Source of the DNA: Dehalococcoidia bacterium | GTDB taxonomy: Bacteria; Chloroflexota; Dehalococcoidia; Lucifugimonadales; SHYT01 | Direction: 5' to 3' | Assembly: GCA_009693045.1 (NCBI GenBank) | Contig: SHXZ01000005.1 | Coordinates: 62,001 to 126,000 of the forward strand | DNA: 64,000 nucleotides | In this document: positions 1 through 8,161 of the stretch, one piece after another | Layout of the letters: each line of letters opens with the position of its first letter | How positions within the stretch are numbered: the first letter of the stretch is position 1 | The notes under the pieces: generated by a model | Databases searched by the model: none | Told to the model about the DNA's origin: nothing | The model's input: the letters and a program-made list of their open reading frames with translations, nothing else | Made by a program: the position numbers and the translations under genes

Positions 1-1210
1 TTTCTATACTGGCGGAGCGATGATAGTGGACGCCGGCCTCATCGAGGGCGGCCTTGATCGCGGTCTCGGTGAACTGAGGTCCGAGATACACGTCCTTCAT
101 GAGGAGGCCGCTCACGTCGCCGGTCAGCTCGTGGTGGAGGGCGGCAGCTGCGCCGAGGGTGCAGCCGCCGTCGTCACCTGCGGCGGGCTGAATAAAGATG
201 TCGTCTATGTCCAGCTCCTCAAACATGCGACCGTTCATCTTGCAGTTGAGGGCGACGCCGCCCGCCAGGCACAGCTTGCGGGCACCCGTCTCCCGGAGTG
301 CCAGTTTCGCGAGCTCCAGGCCGACGCGCTCCAGTTGCTCTTGGGCGGCGAATGCGACGTCCTTGAGCTGCTCGGAGATCTCGCCGCCGCGAAGCCGCGG
401 CGGGCCGAAAGCCTCCACGAACTTATCGGTGAACCGGTCGCTGATGGTGCGCTTGCCGTAGAAGACCCACGTGGGATCCAGGCTGTAGCCGTCGGGGCGG
501 ACGCGCAGGACCTGGTCCAAGAGTGCCTGGTACTTGGGGTTACGCTTGCCGTATGGCGCGAGGCCCATGTACTGGCCCTCGCCGTCGTAGGCCTGAAAGC
601 CGCCGTGGACGGTGAACGCGGCGTAAAACCAGCCAAGAGAGTTAGGGATATTGTACTCTTTGATCTTGCGGAGCGTGCCGCCCTTGCCCTCCCAGATGGC
701 CGTGCAATTCTCCTCGCCCGAGCCGTCCAGGGTGATGACCGCCGCATGGTCAAAGCCCGAGCAGAAGTAGGCGGTAGCGGCATGGGCATAGTGATGTGGA
801 ATGAACCTGATAGGGGGTATGTCCTCGCGTTTGAAGCCCGCCTCTATGAGCTTGTTGAGGATATGGGCGGTGTATACATCCGGGTCCCATTTGTGGAGCT
901 GATTGATCTCCCACTCCAGAGTCTTCTCGTCCTTGGTGTCCCGGTATGTGTGCCAGCCGCGCAGGAAGAACTCGGCCATTTTGGTGGGGTATTTATTGAC
1001 ATCCCAGCCGATGGCGATGTAGCTGACCTCACGCATGGCAATGCCTCCCTCGCGGAGGCAATACCGAATTGCGTTGGCCGGGAAGTACCCTGGGGCGTGC
1101 TTCACTCGGACAAACCGCTCTTCCTCGGCAGCGGCCACCAGCCGGCCGTCCTGCAGAAGGCACGCGGCGTTGTCTTGCGAGATATCGATGAGTCCTAGAA
1201 TGTTTAGCAC
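1..1210 (-). CDS. Carbamoyltransferase (NodU/CmcH family), 3' end cut by window edge
   Basis: This is the N-terminal 403 residues of a carbamoyltransferase; the gene runs off base 1, and family members are usually about 550-600 residues. The family transfers a carbamoyl group from carbamoyl phosphate to a hydroxyl of a sugar or antibiotic scaffold through a carbamoyl-adenylate. The reverse strand starts at GTG 1210 and reads ILGLIDISQDNAACLL, the usual N-terminal nucleotide-binding-fold start. Further on are the His motif HHYAHAATAYF and CLAGGVALNCKMNGR, both typical of the family. There is no strong Shine-Dalgarno before the GTG; the start was chosen from the conserved N-terminus. The methyltransferase 186 bp upstream runs in the same direction, so the two may act together in glycan or natural-product tailoring. 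The substrate cannot be told. Confidence 0.85.
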   Translation of the reverse strand, partial: MLNILGLIDISQDNAACLLQDGRLVAAAEEERFVRVKHAPGYFPANAIRYCLREGGIAMREVSYIAIGWDVNKYPTKMAEFFLRGWHTYRDTKDEKTLEWEINQLHKWDPDVYTAHILNKLIEAGFKREDIPPIRFIPHHYAHAATAYFCSGFDHAAVITLDGSGEENCTAIWEGKGGTLRKIKEYNIPNSLGWFYAAFTVHGGFQAYDGEGQYMGLAPYGKRNPKYQALLDQVLRVRPDGYSLDPTWVFYGKRTISDRFTDKFVEAFGPPRLRGGEISEQLKDVAFAAQEQLERVGLELAKLALRETGARKLCLAGGVALNCKMNGRMFEELDIDDIFIQPAAGDDGGCTLGAAAALHHELTGDVSGLLMKDVYLGPQFTETAIKAALDEAGVHYHRSASIE

Positions 1211-1396
1211 AACTTGCTCGCTTCGTGGTCACACAACCAGAAAGTTTTCTCTCACACTACCTCAGCAAGAAGGTGGCGGTTACGGTGTGTCATTCCGAAG
1301 AGCCGCGACCGCAGTGAGGGCGACCCTTCGTTTCCCTTTTGCGGAGCCGATGTGGAAGAAGCCGCCACCTAAGGATGCCGCCGATTCCCGTAGCCG

Positions 1397-2527
1397 TCAA
1401 GCCTCACGCGCCTTGGCGAGCACGCTGATGCCGTTGGGGCTACGCCGGTGGACGGTGATGCTTTGAAGGCCAGCTTCCTCAAACCACTCGACGACCTCAT
1501 CTTCCGTGTGCTTGTGGGCATACGTCGGGTGGTAGTGGTCGAAGACCCCGAAGTTGTTCTCTTCAAAGGTAAAGATGTCGTTCCAAAAACACTTGAGCAC
1601 CTGGTAGTAGATGAACCGTTGGAGGTCGTACTGGCCCGCCTTGATGTCCAGATAGGGGATGTCCTGGGGCACGGCGATGTCAACGCGGAGGTCCGTGAGC
1701 GCCTTGCCGAGCGCGGTGATGGGTTTGCATGCCTCCCACGCCTCCTCCGGAGGGAGGGCGCTGATGCGCTCGCGGAGGAAATCGTCTGCCCACTCTCTGA
1801 GTGGGGGCATCTTCTTATACACGTGGATGAGGATGGCGCCGCCGGGCGCCAGCAGCGGGACGATGCTCAGGAACGCCCTACGCGTGTCCGGCGTGTGGTG
1901 GAGCACGCCATCGGCTATCACAAAGTCAAACTGGCCGGGCCGGAACGGCGGGCGAAACAGGTCTGATTGGGCTACGCTGACATTGTCTATCCCCCTTGTG
2001 TTTCTGTAGGCATGGAGAGCCGCGGAGCTGAGGTCAAAGCCGAACACCCGCCCCGGCGAATGTCTTGCTATCATGCGCAGTTTCTGGCCCACGCCGCAGC
2101 CCACGTCCAGGATGAGGCGCTTGTCCCGGAAGTAGGCGTGAAGTTCTTCCTGCGTGTCCAGGCCGAGTTTCGAAGCAGTCCACAGGTCGTAAAACTTCTC
2201 GTGGTCGGCATTGCCTACAGCGTAGGCGGGAAAGCGGTCCCACTTGTGGCTGAAGCTGGCGCGGGTCCTGGCAACGCCCTCGGCGGCGGCGGGTTGCGGC
2301 GTCGCCTCGCTGCTCTGATGGCGCTCCTTGGATGGTCTGAGGGATCCGGTCTGCGCCTCGCTTGCAAGCAGGATAGGCACGCCATCTTGGATAGGATATG
2401 CCTGCGTACAGCTGACGCAGTTTAATTGACCTCGCTCTACCTGGCCGCCCTCCTCTTGAGCGAGGGAAAGTGCTAATGAATGACCACACGCTGGGCAGGC
2501 AAACCAGCCCGCGCTCTCCGGCCGCAT
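1397..2527 (-). CDS. Class I SAM-dependent methyltransferase with N-terminal Trm112-like zinc ribbon
   Basis: A 376-residue protein. Residues 8-50 form a Trm112p-like zinc ribbon with Cys pairs at 11/14 (CPACG) and 37/40 (CVSC). A Rossmann methyltransferase domain follows, with the SAM-binding motif LDVGCGVG at about 140-147 and ADGVLHHTPD as the post-motif region. The domain order matches the UbiE/MenG-like Methyltransf_11 group. An ATG at 2551 is also in frame, but GGAGGAAA lies 7 nt before the ATG at 2527, so 2527 is preferred. A 22-bp-arm palindrome lies just upstream, between this gene and the divergent esterase. It is co-directional with the carbamoyltransferase downstream. The methyl acceptor is unknown. 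Confidence 0.8.
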   Translation of the reverse strand: MRPESAGWFACPACGHSLALSLAQEEGGQVERGQLNCVSCTQAYPIQDGVPILLASEAQTGSLRPSKERHQSSEATPQPAAAEGVARTRASFSHKWDRFPAYAVGNADHEKFYDLWTASKLGLDTQEELHAYFRDKRLILDVGCGVGQKLRMIARHSPGRVFGFDLSSAALHAYRNTRGIDNVSVAQSDLFRPPFRPGQFDFVIADGVLHHTPDTRRAFLSIVPLLAPGGAILIHVYKKMPPLREWADDFLRERISALPPEEAWEACKPITALGKALTDLRVDIAVPQDIPYLDIKAGQYDLQRFIYYQVLKCFWNDIFTFEENNFGVFDHYHPTYAHKHTEDEVVEWFEEAGLQSITVHRRSPNGISVLAKAREA

Positions 2528-2558
2528 AAGCGTTTCCTCCGTACCGTCCATCCAATGG

Positions 2559-2603
2559 GGGCTTGTATACTTGAGGCAGTCACTGCCTCAAGTATACAAG
2601 CCC
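2559..2603. repeat. Perfect 22-bp inverted repeat between divergent genes (candidate operator)
   Basis: Left arm 2559-2580 begins GGGCTTGTATACTTGAGG. Right arm 2582-2603 is its exact reverse complement, with one base between them. It sits 32 bp upstream of the methyltransferase start (2527) and 135 bp upstream of the esterase start (2738). There is no T-run on either side, so it does not look like a classical terminator. It is AT-richer than its surroundings. A shared operator for the divergent pair is an inference. Confidence 0.6.
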
Positions 2604-2737
2604 TTGCGCACGTTGATACTTCGCCGGAGATGCGTGGGTCCGTTGCGAGACGTTTCTCGTTTGTCGGCCCTAGGTGCCAATCCACACAGGCACCGCTATT
2701 CTCTTGGCGAGGCGAGAACCCGAGAGGAGGAGTCGTA

Positions 2738-3652
2738 ATGCCATTAGACCCACAGGTCAAGAAGATCATGGACCAGAGGGCGGCCAATGGCGGAAGGCCG
2801 GCGCCGATGACGGCGCCTGGCCCAGCGGTGTACCGGGCTGAGGATCGGATTATCGCGGGACAGGGGGCAGGCATCCCCATCCGCGTCTACACTCCGCTGG
2901 GCGACGGGCCGTTCCCCGCGCTGGTGTGGTTCCACGGTGGCGGATGGGTTGGCGGAAGCGTGGACATGGTTGACAGCCAGGCGCGGCACCTGTGCAAGGG
3001 TGCGGAGTGCGTGGTGGTTTCGGTGGACTATCGGCTGGCGCCGCAGCACAAGTTCCCAGCGCCCGTGGAGGACTGCTACGACGCGACGGCCTGGACGGCG
3101 CGCAACGCGGCGCTCTTTAACGTTGACCCGAGCCGCATCGCCATTGGCGGCACGAGCGCGGGCAGCAACCTGGCCGCCGGCGTGGCGCTTATGGCACGCG
3201 ATCGGAAAGAACCCAAGCTGGTGTTGCAGGTGCTGGTGTACCCGGTGACGGACCGCAACTTCACGACCAAGTCGTACCACGAGAACGGCGGCGGCGAGTA
3301 CGGACTGAGCAAGCAGAGCATGACGGAGATGTGGGACAAGTACCTGGCGAAGCCCGAGGACGCCAAGAACCCGTACGCGGCGCCGCTGCAGGCTAAGAGC
3401 CTGGCCGGTCTGCCGCCCGCGTTGGTGCAGACGGCTGAGTACGACCCGCTCCGCGACGAGGGCGAGGCCTACGCCGAGGCCCTGAGGAAGGCGGGCGTGG
3501 CGACGACCTGCACGCGGTATCCCGGCCTGACCCACGGGTTCTACGGCCAGTGGAGCCAGGTGGACAGGGCCATGTCGGCCATCAACGAGGCCGTCGGCGC
3601 GCTGAAGGCCGCCTACTCGGCCAGGACGCCGCAGCCCGCCGGGAGGCGGTAA
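2738..3652 (+). CDS. Alpha/beta hydrolase, hormone-sensitive-lipase (family IV) type esterase
   Basis: A 304-residue soluble esterase/lipase candidate. The oxyanion-hole motif HGGGW is at residues 66-70 and the nucleophile elbow GTSAG at 138-142, giving Ser140 as nucleophile. The other triad members are probably the Asp in EYDPLRDEG and the His in LTHGFYG near the C-terminus. These are the defining motifs of the HSL/family IV group; length is normal. The reading frame is open further upstream, but GAGAGGAGG sits 7 nt before the ATG at 2738, which also removes a palindrome-derived N-terminus. The natural ester substrate is unknown. It is transcribed toward the convergent crotonase gene, with two palindromic repeats between them. 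Confidence 0.88.
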   Translation: MPLDPQVKKIMDQRAANGGRPAPMTAPGPAVYRAEDRIIAGQGAGIPIRVYTPLGDGPFPALVWFHGGGWVGGSVDMVDSQARHLCKGAECVVVSVDYRLAPQHKFPAPVEDCYDATAWTARNAALFNVDPSRIAIGGTSAGSNLAAGVALMARDRKEPKLVLQVLVYPVTDRNFTTKSYHENGGGEYGLSKQSMTEMWDKYLAKPEDAKNPYAAPLQAKSLAGLPPALVQTAEYDPLRDEGEAYAEALRKAGVATTCTRYPGLTHGFYGQWSQVDRAMSAINEAVGALKAAYSARTPQPAGRR

Positions 3653-3669
3653 AAGCCACATCAGGCGAC

Positions 3670-3698
3670 GTAGGGGCGACCCGGCGGGTCGCCCCTAC
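3670..3698. repeat. GTAGGGGC-type palindrome, core ACCCGGCGGGT
   Basis: The outer arms are GTAGGGGCG and CGCCCCTAC and the centre is itself palindromic. It lies between the convergent esterase and crotonase genes. It belongs to a family of at least eight copies in this window. Confidence 0.8.
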
Positions 3699-3736
3699 GG
3701 ATTTCGCGGACGGCCTCGCGGAGTGGCGGACGAATG

Positions 3737-3764
3737 GTAGGGGCGCAGCATGCTGCGCCCCTAC
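3737..3764. repeat. GTAGGGGC-type palindrome, core CAGCATGCTG
   Basis: A perfect 28-bp palindrome with the same outer arms as the copy 39 bp to the left but a different self-complementary core. It is just 3' of the crotonase gene. Confidence 0.8.
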
Positions 3765-3793
3765 CGTGTTCTCCAGCAGGCGTGTGAACACGG

Positions 3794-4570
3794 TCACCGA
3801 CCTGGCTGTCCATTGCCCTTCTCCGCCAGGAAGGAATGGAATGCCTCCCGGACGGGCGGCGGCCTGAGTTTGCCACGCTGGGCGTTCTGCTCGTTTTGGT
3901 ACCGCTGCTGCCACGGCTCGCCGACGTAGCCGATGAGGAGCCCCTTGACTCCCTGGACCATGACGGAGTCGTTGGCGGCGATCTGCTCGGCGATGGCCAT
4001 GGCCTTGGGCATGACCTGGTCGGGCGCGACGAGGTGGTTGAGGAGGCCGATGCGGAGGGCCTCGTCAGGCTCAACGACGCGTCCGGTGAAGAGCAGCTCC
4101 TTGGCGATGGGCCAGCCGACCTGCATGGAGAGGCTCCACGTGGAGTTGACGCGGCCTGCGGTGACGCCGAGGAAGCGGAGCCGGCTGCGGCTGCTGCCCA
4201 CGCGGATGTCCAGGCACGAGGCGAGGAGCGCGCCGCCGCCGTAGGCGAGGCCGTTGAGCGCGCCGATGGTGGGCTTGGCGCAGAAGGCGACGGTGTGGGT
4301 GAAGGGGGGGCGGCCCAGGTCGCCGATCTGGGGCTCCGGCCCGTCGGTGCCGCGGGCCATCTCCTTAATGTCGGCGCCGGCGGAGAAGGCACGTTCGCCC
4401 GCGCCGGTGAGGACGAGGACGCGCACGGCGTCGTCGGACTCAAACGCCTTGATGGCGTCCACGAGCTCGGTGAGGAGCTGGCTGTTCATGGCGTTGAGCA
4501 CCTCCGGCCGGTTCAGGGTGATGACGCCGACGGCGTCCTTCTTTTCGGCGAGGATGGCCTGGTAGGTCAT
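3794..4570 (-). CDS. Enoyl-CoA hydratase/isomerase (crotonase) family protein lacking both canonical catalytic Glu
   Basis: A 258-residue crotonase-fold protein, normal length. The N-terminus VGVITLNRPEVLNAMN and the oxyanion-hole region SAGADIKEM (about 63-71) place it firmly in the superfamily. In true enoyl-CoA hydratases two Glu residues act on the substrate. At the first position (GGGxE) this protein has GGGALL, with Leu115. The second (QPE) region reads FLGVTAGR, with no Glu. Hydratase chemistry is therefore doubtful; an isomerase, hydrolase or other crotonase reaction is possible. The start is supported by ACGGAGG 6 nt before ATG 4570. No other fatty-acid oxidation gene is adjacent. 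Confidence 0.82.
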   Translation of the reverse strand: MTYQAILAEKKDAVGVITLNRPEVLNAMNSQLLTELVDAIKAFESDDAVRVLVLTGAGERAFSAGADIKEMARGTDGPEPQIGDLGRPPFTHTVAFCAKPTIGALNGLAYGGGALLASCLDIRVGSSRSRLRFLGVTAGRVNSTWSLSMQVGWPIAKELLFTGRVVEPDEALRIGLLNHLVAPDQVMPKAMAIAEQIAANDSVMVQGVKGLLIGYVGEPWQQRYQNEQNAQRGKLRPPPVREAFHSFLAEKGNGQPGR

Positions 4571-5207
4571 TGTGGCCTCCGTTTAGGGTCTCTATTCTCT
4601 TCTCTGGTTGGCTTTTCATTGGGTGCGATTGTTTTTGCATTTGCTGTCAGCTTGTCGGAATTGTTCTGATTTGTTGTCGCCGAGGTTTCGCACGATGCGT
4701 TTCTGTGTTGACGATGCGGTGGAAGGCTTCATAAAGTCCTGCGCGGAAGGGAAAACTTTTTTGTGCTGAGTGGGGACGCAGCGGCTCAGGGCAGCGCGGG
4801 TCAAGTACAGCACTATAGGGAAACGCAAGGGTTGGCGAAGAGGAAGTGTGATCATGGGATCAGAGTAGGGCACAGGGGAGTGAGCGGGCAAGGGGAGGAT
4901 GGCAGTGGGGGGGTCGTGGTTGTGGGTTGCAATTGGGGTTCAGGTCGGGATGAGGCCCTTCGACAAACCCATTCGCTCCGCTCAGGGCGCTTCGCGGCTC
5001 AGGGCGAATGGATTCGGCAGCTTGCGACGGGGAGGTGGTTGAGTCGCGCTAAGGCAGGCGGTGACAGCGGGAGCGGGAGAGATTCCTGGGTCGTCGCTGC
5101 GCTTCTTCCTCAGAATGGCGGGTGGGAGGTGGTTGAGTCGCGCGGAGGGGTGTGGAGAGGGCGGAAGCAGGAGAGATTCCTCGGCCGTCGCTGTGCTCCT
5201 CCTGCCG
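4571..5207. other. Gene-poor region with degenerate direct repeat
   Basis: No convincing coding sequence is seen. It contains a PFDKL/FAQG-type repeat (about 4957-5015). It also holds an imperfect tandem duplication of roughly 85-90 bp (about 5031-5115 and 5120-5205). Both copies start GAGGTGGTTGAGTCGCGC and end in a GAGAGATTCCT-CGTCGCTG-type repeat. The second copy abuts the cupredoxin fragment. Confidence 0.5.
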
Positions 5208-5336
5208 GACCTGAACTCACTGGACATCGGGCAGGGGAAGAGCTACAGCTACACATTTGGGCGCGCGGGCGAGTGGGCGTACCACTGCAGCGCGCACTAT
5301 CCACAGGGGATGGTGGGGAGCGTGCTGGTGCGGTAG
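5208..5336 (+). pseudogene. C-terminal fragment of a cupredoxin (type 1 copper protein)
   Basis: About 42 in-frame codons encode DLNSLDIGQGKSYSYTF and then a segment ending YHCSAHYPQGMVGSVLV before TAG. The C-x2-H-x4-M arrangement is the C-terminal copper-ligand loop of plastocyanin-like cupredoxins. The N-terminal half, which should carry the first His ligand, is absent. The sequence upstream is repeat DNA instead. The fragment therefore looks like the 3' remnant of a small secreted electron carrier, cut by a repeat. No start codon or signal peptide can be assigned. Confidence 0.55.
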
Positions 5337-5354
5337 CCGTGACGGCAAGCATCG

Positions 5355-5384
5355 TTGACACGTGCCAAGGGAGGCCCGTAGAAT
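5355..5384 (+). promoter_or_regulatory. Sigma-70-type promoter for the zinc-ribbon protein
   Basis: TTGACA (5355-5360), an 18-nt spacer and TAGAAT (5379-5384) lie 28 nt before the GTG start at 5413. Confidence 0.65.
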
Positions 5385-5412
5385 CGGCCATCCTTGGTAA
5401 CTGGGAGGCCAC

Positions 5413-6114
5413 GTGGCCCCTGCGAAGCAACTCTACGAACTCCAACAGCTTGAGCTTGAGGCGCAGCAGCGCGTACAGGCGCTGAAGACCGTCCAGGTCC
5501 GCTTGCAGGACACGGGCGCGCGGGACCGCGCTCAGGGGCAAGCCGCCGGCGCAAAGAAGCGCGCCGACGGGCTGCGAGCCGAGCTCCGCGACGCGGAACT
5601 GGCGGTGCAGAGCCTGGTGAGCCGTGTTCAGGAGACCGAGCAGCGTTTGTATGGCGGTCGTACGACCAACTCCAAGGAGCTGGTGAGCCTGCAGGACGAC
5701 CTGAAGATGCTGACCCGTTTGCGCCAGGAGGGTGAGGTGAAGGTGCTGACGTTCATGGGGCAGGCGGAGTCGGCGGAGGCGGGCGCGGCGTCGACGCAGC
5801 TGGAGGCGGTCGCCGCGTTGAAGGCGTGGGAGGAGCTACAGGGCCAGCTTCGCCAGGACGAGGCGGGGTTGATCGTCGAGATCACGGAGTACGAGGGGCA
5901 GGTCGGGTCCGCGGCAGCCGCATTGAGTGGGCGCGAGACGGCGCTGTACGCGGCGCTCAAGAAGGCGCGCGGCGGCGTGGCGGTGGGGCGGGTGGAGCGG
6001 GGGTTATGCCGGGGCTGCGGAGTGGCGCTGCCATCGGGCGACGTGCAGCGGGCGAGGGCGGCGCAGGAGCTGGTGCGGTGCAACAGCTGTGGGCGGGTTT
6101 TGTACGTGGCGTAG
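5413..6114 (+). CDS. Coiled-coil protein with C4-type zinc ribbon (CdsZ/DUF164 family)
   Basis: A 233-residue cytoplasmic protein. Residues 1 to about 190 are a long Ala/Glu/Gln/Arg-rich coiled coil (ELQQLELEAQQRVQAL and similar heptads). The C-terminus is a four-Cys zinc ribbon, CRGCG then CNSCGRVLY. The GGRTTNSKEL segment between helices is a family signature. Family members bind nucleic acids and are implicated in RNA and replication-associated roles, but the exact job here is unknown. The start is GTG with GGGAGG just upstream; a good promoter precedes it. It appears to be monocistronic. Confidence 0.85.
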   Translation: MAPAKQLYELQQLELEAQQRVQALKTVQVRLQDTGARDRAQGQAAGAKKRADGLRAELRDAELAVQSLVSRVQETEQRLYGGRTTNSKELVSLQDDLKMLTRLRQEGEVKVLTFMGQAESAEAGAASTQLEAVAALKAWEELQGQLRQDEAGLIVEITEYEGQVGSAAAALSGRETALYAALKKARGGVAVGRVERGLCRGCGVALPSGDVQRARAAQELVRCNSCGRVLYVA

Positions 6115-6376
6115 GCTCAGATGGGCTTCCTGCCGGCTGACCTGACTTCCTAACTGTCTTTCAGCTTCGCTCAGGACAGGCTCTAACCTCCCCTTACGTC
6201 GCACTACCACGATGGAAGAACGGTTGCAAATGTCGGTGCCATGAGTCAGGCCATAGACCATCACCTCCTCTTGGTCCGCCCGCAGAACGCCTAACGTTTC
6301 GCTTCAGCCGCACCGGCTCGCGGGCGTCGGCTGCAAGCGATTACTAGGCGAACTTCTGCGGAACCCGCCTTCGCTA

Positions 6377-7099
6377 TCATATTAGGCCTGAGACGTTCCT
6401 TGCCTCATCAACAGAAAGCCACCGCTTCTTCACCGTAATGGCTCGATGCAGTAAGCGATGGCAGTTAGCGCAGAGAAGCACCACATCTCCCAGCTTCGTA
6501 ATGCGTGCGCCTGAACGCGATAAAGGAACAAGGTGGTGTGCTTCAAACATTGCATCCTCGAGGAGGCCATTCTTTGAATTAGGATTGGTCGAGCACATGT
6601 CACAGGAGAGGGGGCCATTGCGACGTCGTGCCGCTAGTAATCGCTGCCGTATCCTTGGGTCACGTTCCCGGCGATTGTGAAGCTCTGTGACCAGGCGCCC
6701 CTCGGGAAACTCAGGCTCTGATTCAAAGCTTTCGGGCAAGGACTCTGCTGCGCTTATGCCGACTTTGGTGAGGTTTGACAGTTGTTTGGTACGCATAGGA
6801 TCGCCGCCCAGTTCCTCCCACACCAGACGATCCATTTCAGATACGTTGTCCAAACCTTTTCCGGTCGCAACCTGGCGAATGTTTTGCAGTTTGAACGCCA
6901 CGCCGGCTGGGTTGCGGAAGGACTCCTTCCTGGACGCGAGGGCGTGATGCGGAAAGCGGCGAAGTAGACCAGACAGCTCCTGAACGCGTTTGTCACCTTC
7001 AGACGGAATGTGCGGCGTTAGATCAAAGTAAAGATCAAGAGCGAGCACTGTCTCATCCCGCGTCCATTTCGGATTGCCGTGTCCGTGTGTACGCGCCAT
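6377..7099 (-). CDS. HNH endonuclease (McrA-like)
   Basis: A 240-residue protein. The N-terminal part has the WTRDETVLALDLYFDL and NPAGVAFKLQNIRQ motifs that accompany many McrA-type HNH nucleases. The C-terminal part is a ββα-metal HNH domain: CDMC, then FEAHHLVPLS, then CANCHRLLH, with the two CxxC pairs as the structural zinc site and the HH and final His as the catalytic metal site. Members of this group cleave DNA, sometimes modified DNA, as stand-alone restriction functions. Neighbouring gene fragments (integrase, repeats) suggest a mobile or defence context. No methyltransferase or specificity partner is adjacent. Target specificity is unknown. Confidence 0.8.
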   Translation of the reverse strand: MARTHGHGNPKWTRDETVLALDLYFDLTPHIPSEGDKRVQELSGLLRRFPHHALASRKESFRNPAGVAFKLQNIRQVATGKGLDNVSEMDRLVWEELGGDPMRTKQLSNLTKVGISAAESLPESFESEPEFPEGRLVTELHNRRERDPRIRQRLLAARRRNGPLSCDMCSTNPNSKNGLLEDAMFEAHHLVPLSRSGARITKLGDVVLLCANCHRLLHRAITVKKRWLSVDEARNVSGLI

Positions 7100-7182
7100 T
7101 GCGATGTCTCCTAACCATTGATTGACTCGCCATGTTGCCCTGATAACGCGCTATTGGACAGGTTTTCAGGCAGTTTTGCCCG

Positions 7183-7395
7183 ATGCCTGTTATCAGCGCT
7201 CCCAAACCACCACGCAGGTATTCTATGCCTGCCTCGACGAGGTCTCAACAGCCCAAACCCCTCGATGAAGTGCGACAGGTGCTCCGTCTGCACCACTACT
7301 CTATTCACACCGAGCGGTCCTATGTGAAGTGGAGCGCACGATTCGTCCGTTTCCACGACATGGGCTCCCGCGAAGACCTCTACCTCATCCTTCGG
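7183..7395 (+). pseudogene. Tyrosine recombinase/integron-integrase-like N-terminal fragment
   Basis: About 65 codons read KPLDEVRQVLRLHHYSIHTE, RSYVKWSARFVRFH and DMGSREDLY. This is the SAM-like core-binding domain at the N-terminus of XerC/integron-type tyrosine recombinases. After about base 7392 the frame runs into a CTTCGGCTTCCCGTTCGCTTC repeat and ends without any catalytic R-H-R-Y region. The full family length is about 300 residues, so this is a truncated remnant, cut at the point where the repeat begins. Confidence 0.7.
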
Positions 7396-7399
7396 CTTC

Positions 7400-7498
7400 C
7401 CGTTCGCTTCGCTCAGGCCCTTCGCCTTCGGCTCGAGGGCAGGCTTTCGGCTCACTCAGGACAGGCTCTAACCTCCCCTTACCAAGGGGCGGAATCTT
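7400..7498. repeat. Composite intergenic repeat (TTCGCTTCGCTCAGG / GGACAGGCTCTAACC family)
   Basis: Two consecutive versions of the repeat are present. The stretch ends in a CCTCCCCTTACCAAGGGGCGG hairpin-like part. It truncates the integrase fragment. Similar units are near 6163, 8181, 9740, 10659 and 13924. Confidence 0.6.
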
Positions 7499-7572
7499 GT
7501 GTCTCCCTATGCTACTGCTACTATGCTTGAGGGTGAGGCCCGCCCAGGTTGGCACGCTTGGAGGCATGAGAG

Positions 7573-8082
7573 ATGGAGCGACCACGCACGCGGCCCGAGG
7601 TGACGGTTCCGAAGAACGACGACGGGTACTTTGAGGAGATGACGCGGGCGGTCTTCCAGGCTGGGATTGACTGGGGCGTGATCCGGAAACGGTGGCCCGC
7701 GTTCCGCAAAGCGTTTAAGAGGTTCTCGGCGAAGAAGGTGGCGCTGTTCAGTCCGGACGACGTGGACTACCTGCTGAGCGCGGAGTCGGGCGTTGTGCGG
7801 AACTTCAAGAAGGTCTCGGCGACGCTGCACAACGCCGCGAAGGTGGTGGAGGTGCGCGAGGAGTTCGGCTCGTTCCGCGCGTATCTGCGGAGCATGGACG
7901 AGATGCCGTACGCGGCGAGGGTGAAGGACTTGAAGCGCCGGTTCAAGCACGTTGGGGACACGGGAGCGTTTGTGTTTCTGTACTCGGTTGGAGAGGACGT
8001 GCCGTCGTGGCACGACCGGAAGGTGAGTGGGAAGGGGAGGGCGACACCGGTGCAGAGGCGCGGGACGGGGAGAGGGGAGTAG
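7573..8082 (+). CDS. DNA-3-methyladenine glycosylase I-like (Tag family), divergent
   Basis: A 169-residue protein. The segment YFEEMTRAVFQAGIDWGVI, followed by KRWPAFRKAFKRF and ESGVVRNFKKV, matches the helical core of the Tag family, which removes 3-methyladenine from alkylated DNA. The usual Cys/His zinc-snap residues at both ends of E. coli Tag are not present. The C-terminus is a short basic tail instead of the canonical end, so activity may differ. The start ATG 7573 gives an N-terminus with normal spacing to the first helix; no strong ribosome binding site is seen. It stands alone between repeat-rich spacers. Confidence 0.65.
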   Translation: MERPRTRPEVTVPKNDDGYFEEMTRAVFQAGIDWGVIRKRWPAFRKAFKRFSAKKVALFSPDDVDYLLSAESGVVRNFKKVSATLHNAAKVVEVREEFGSFRAYLRSMDEMPYAARVKDLKRRFKHVGDTGAFVFLYSVGEDVPSWHDRKVSGKGRATPVQRRGTGRGE

Positions 8083-8161
8083 GCTGCCTGTGAAGAACGG
8101 TGGTCTTGCACGTCGTTATAGGATAGTGTTTCTCATACTTCGTTACGTTGGATCAGGTGCT

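Noticed and set aside
20-1198. Long open frame (392 codons) on the plus strand
   Set aside because: It is antisense to the carbamoyltransferase, whose minus-strand product has clear family motifs.
3836-4669. 277-codon plus-strand frame
   Set aside because: Shadow of the crotonase gene in GC-rich DNA.
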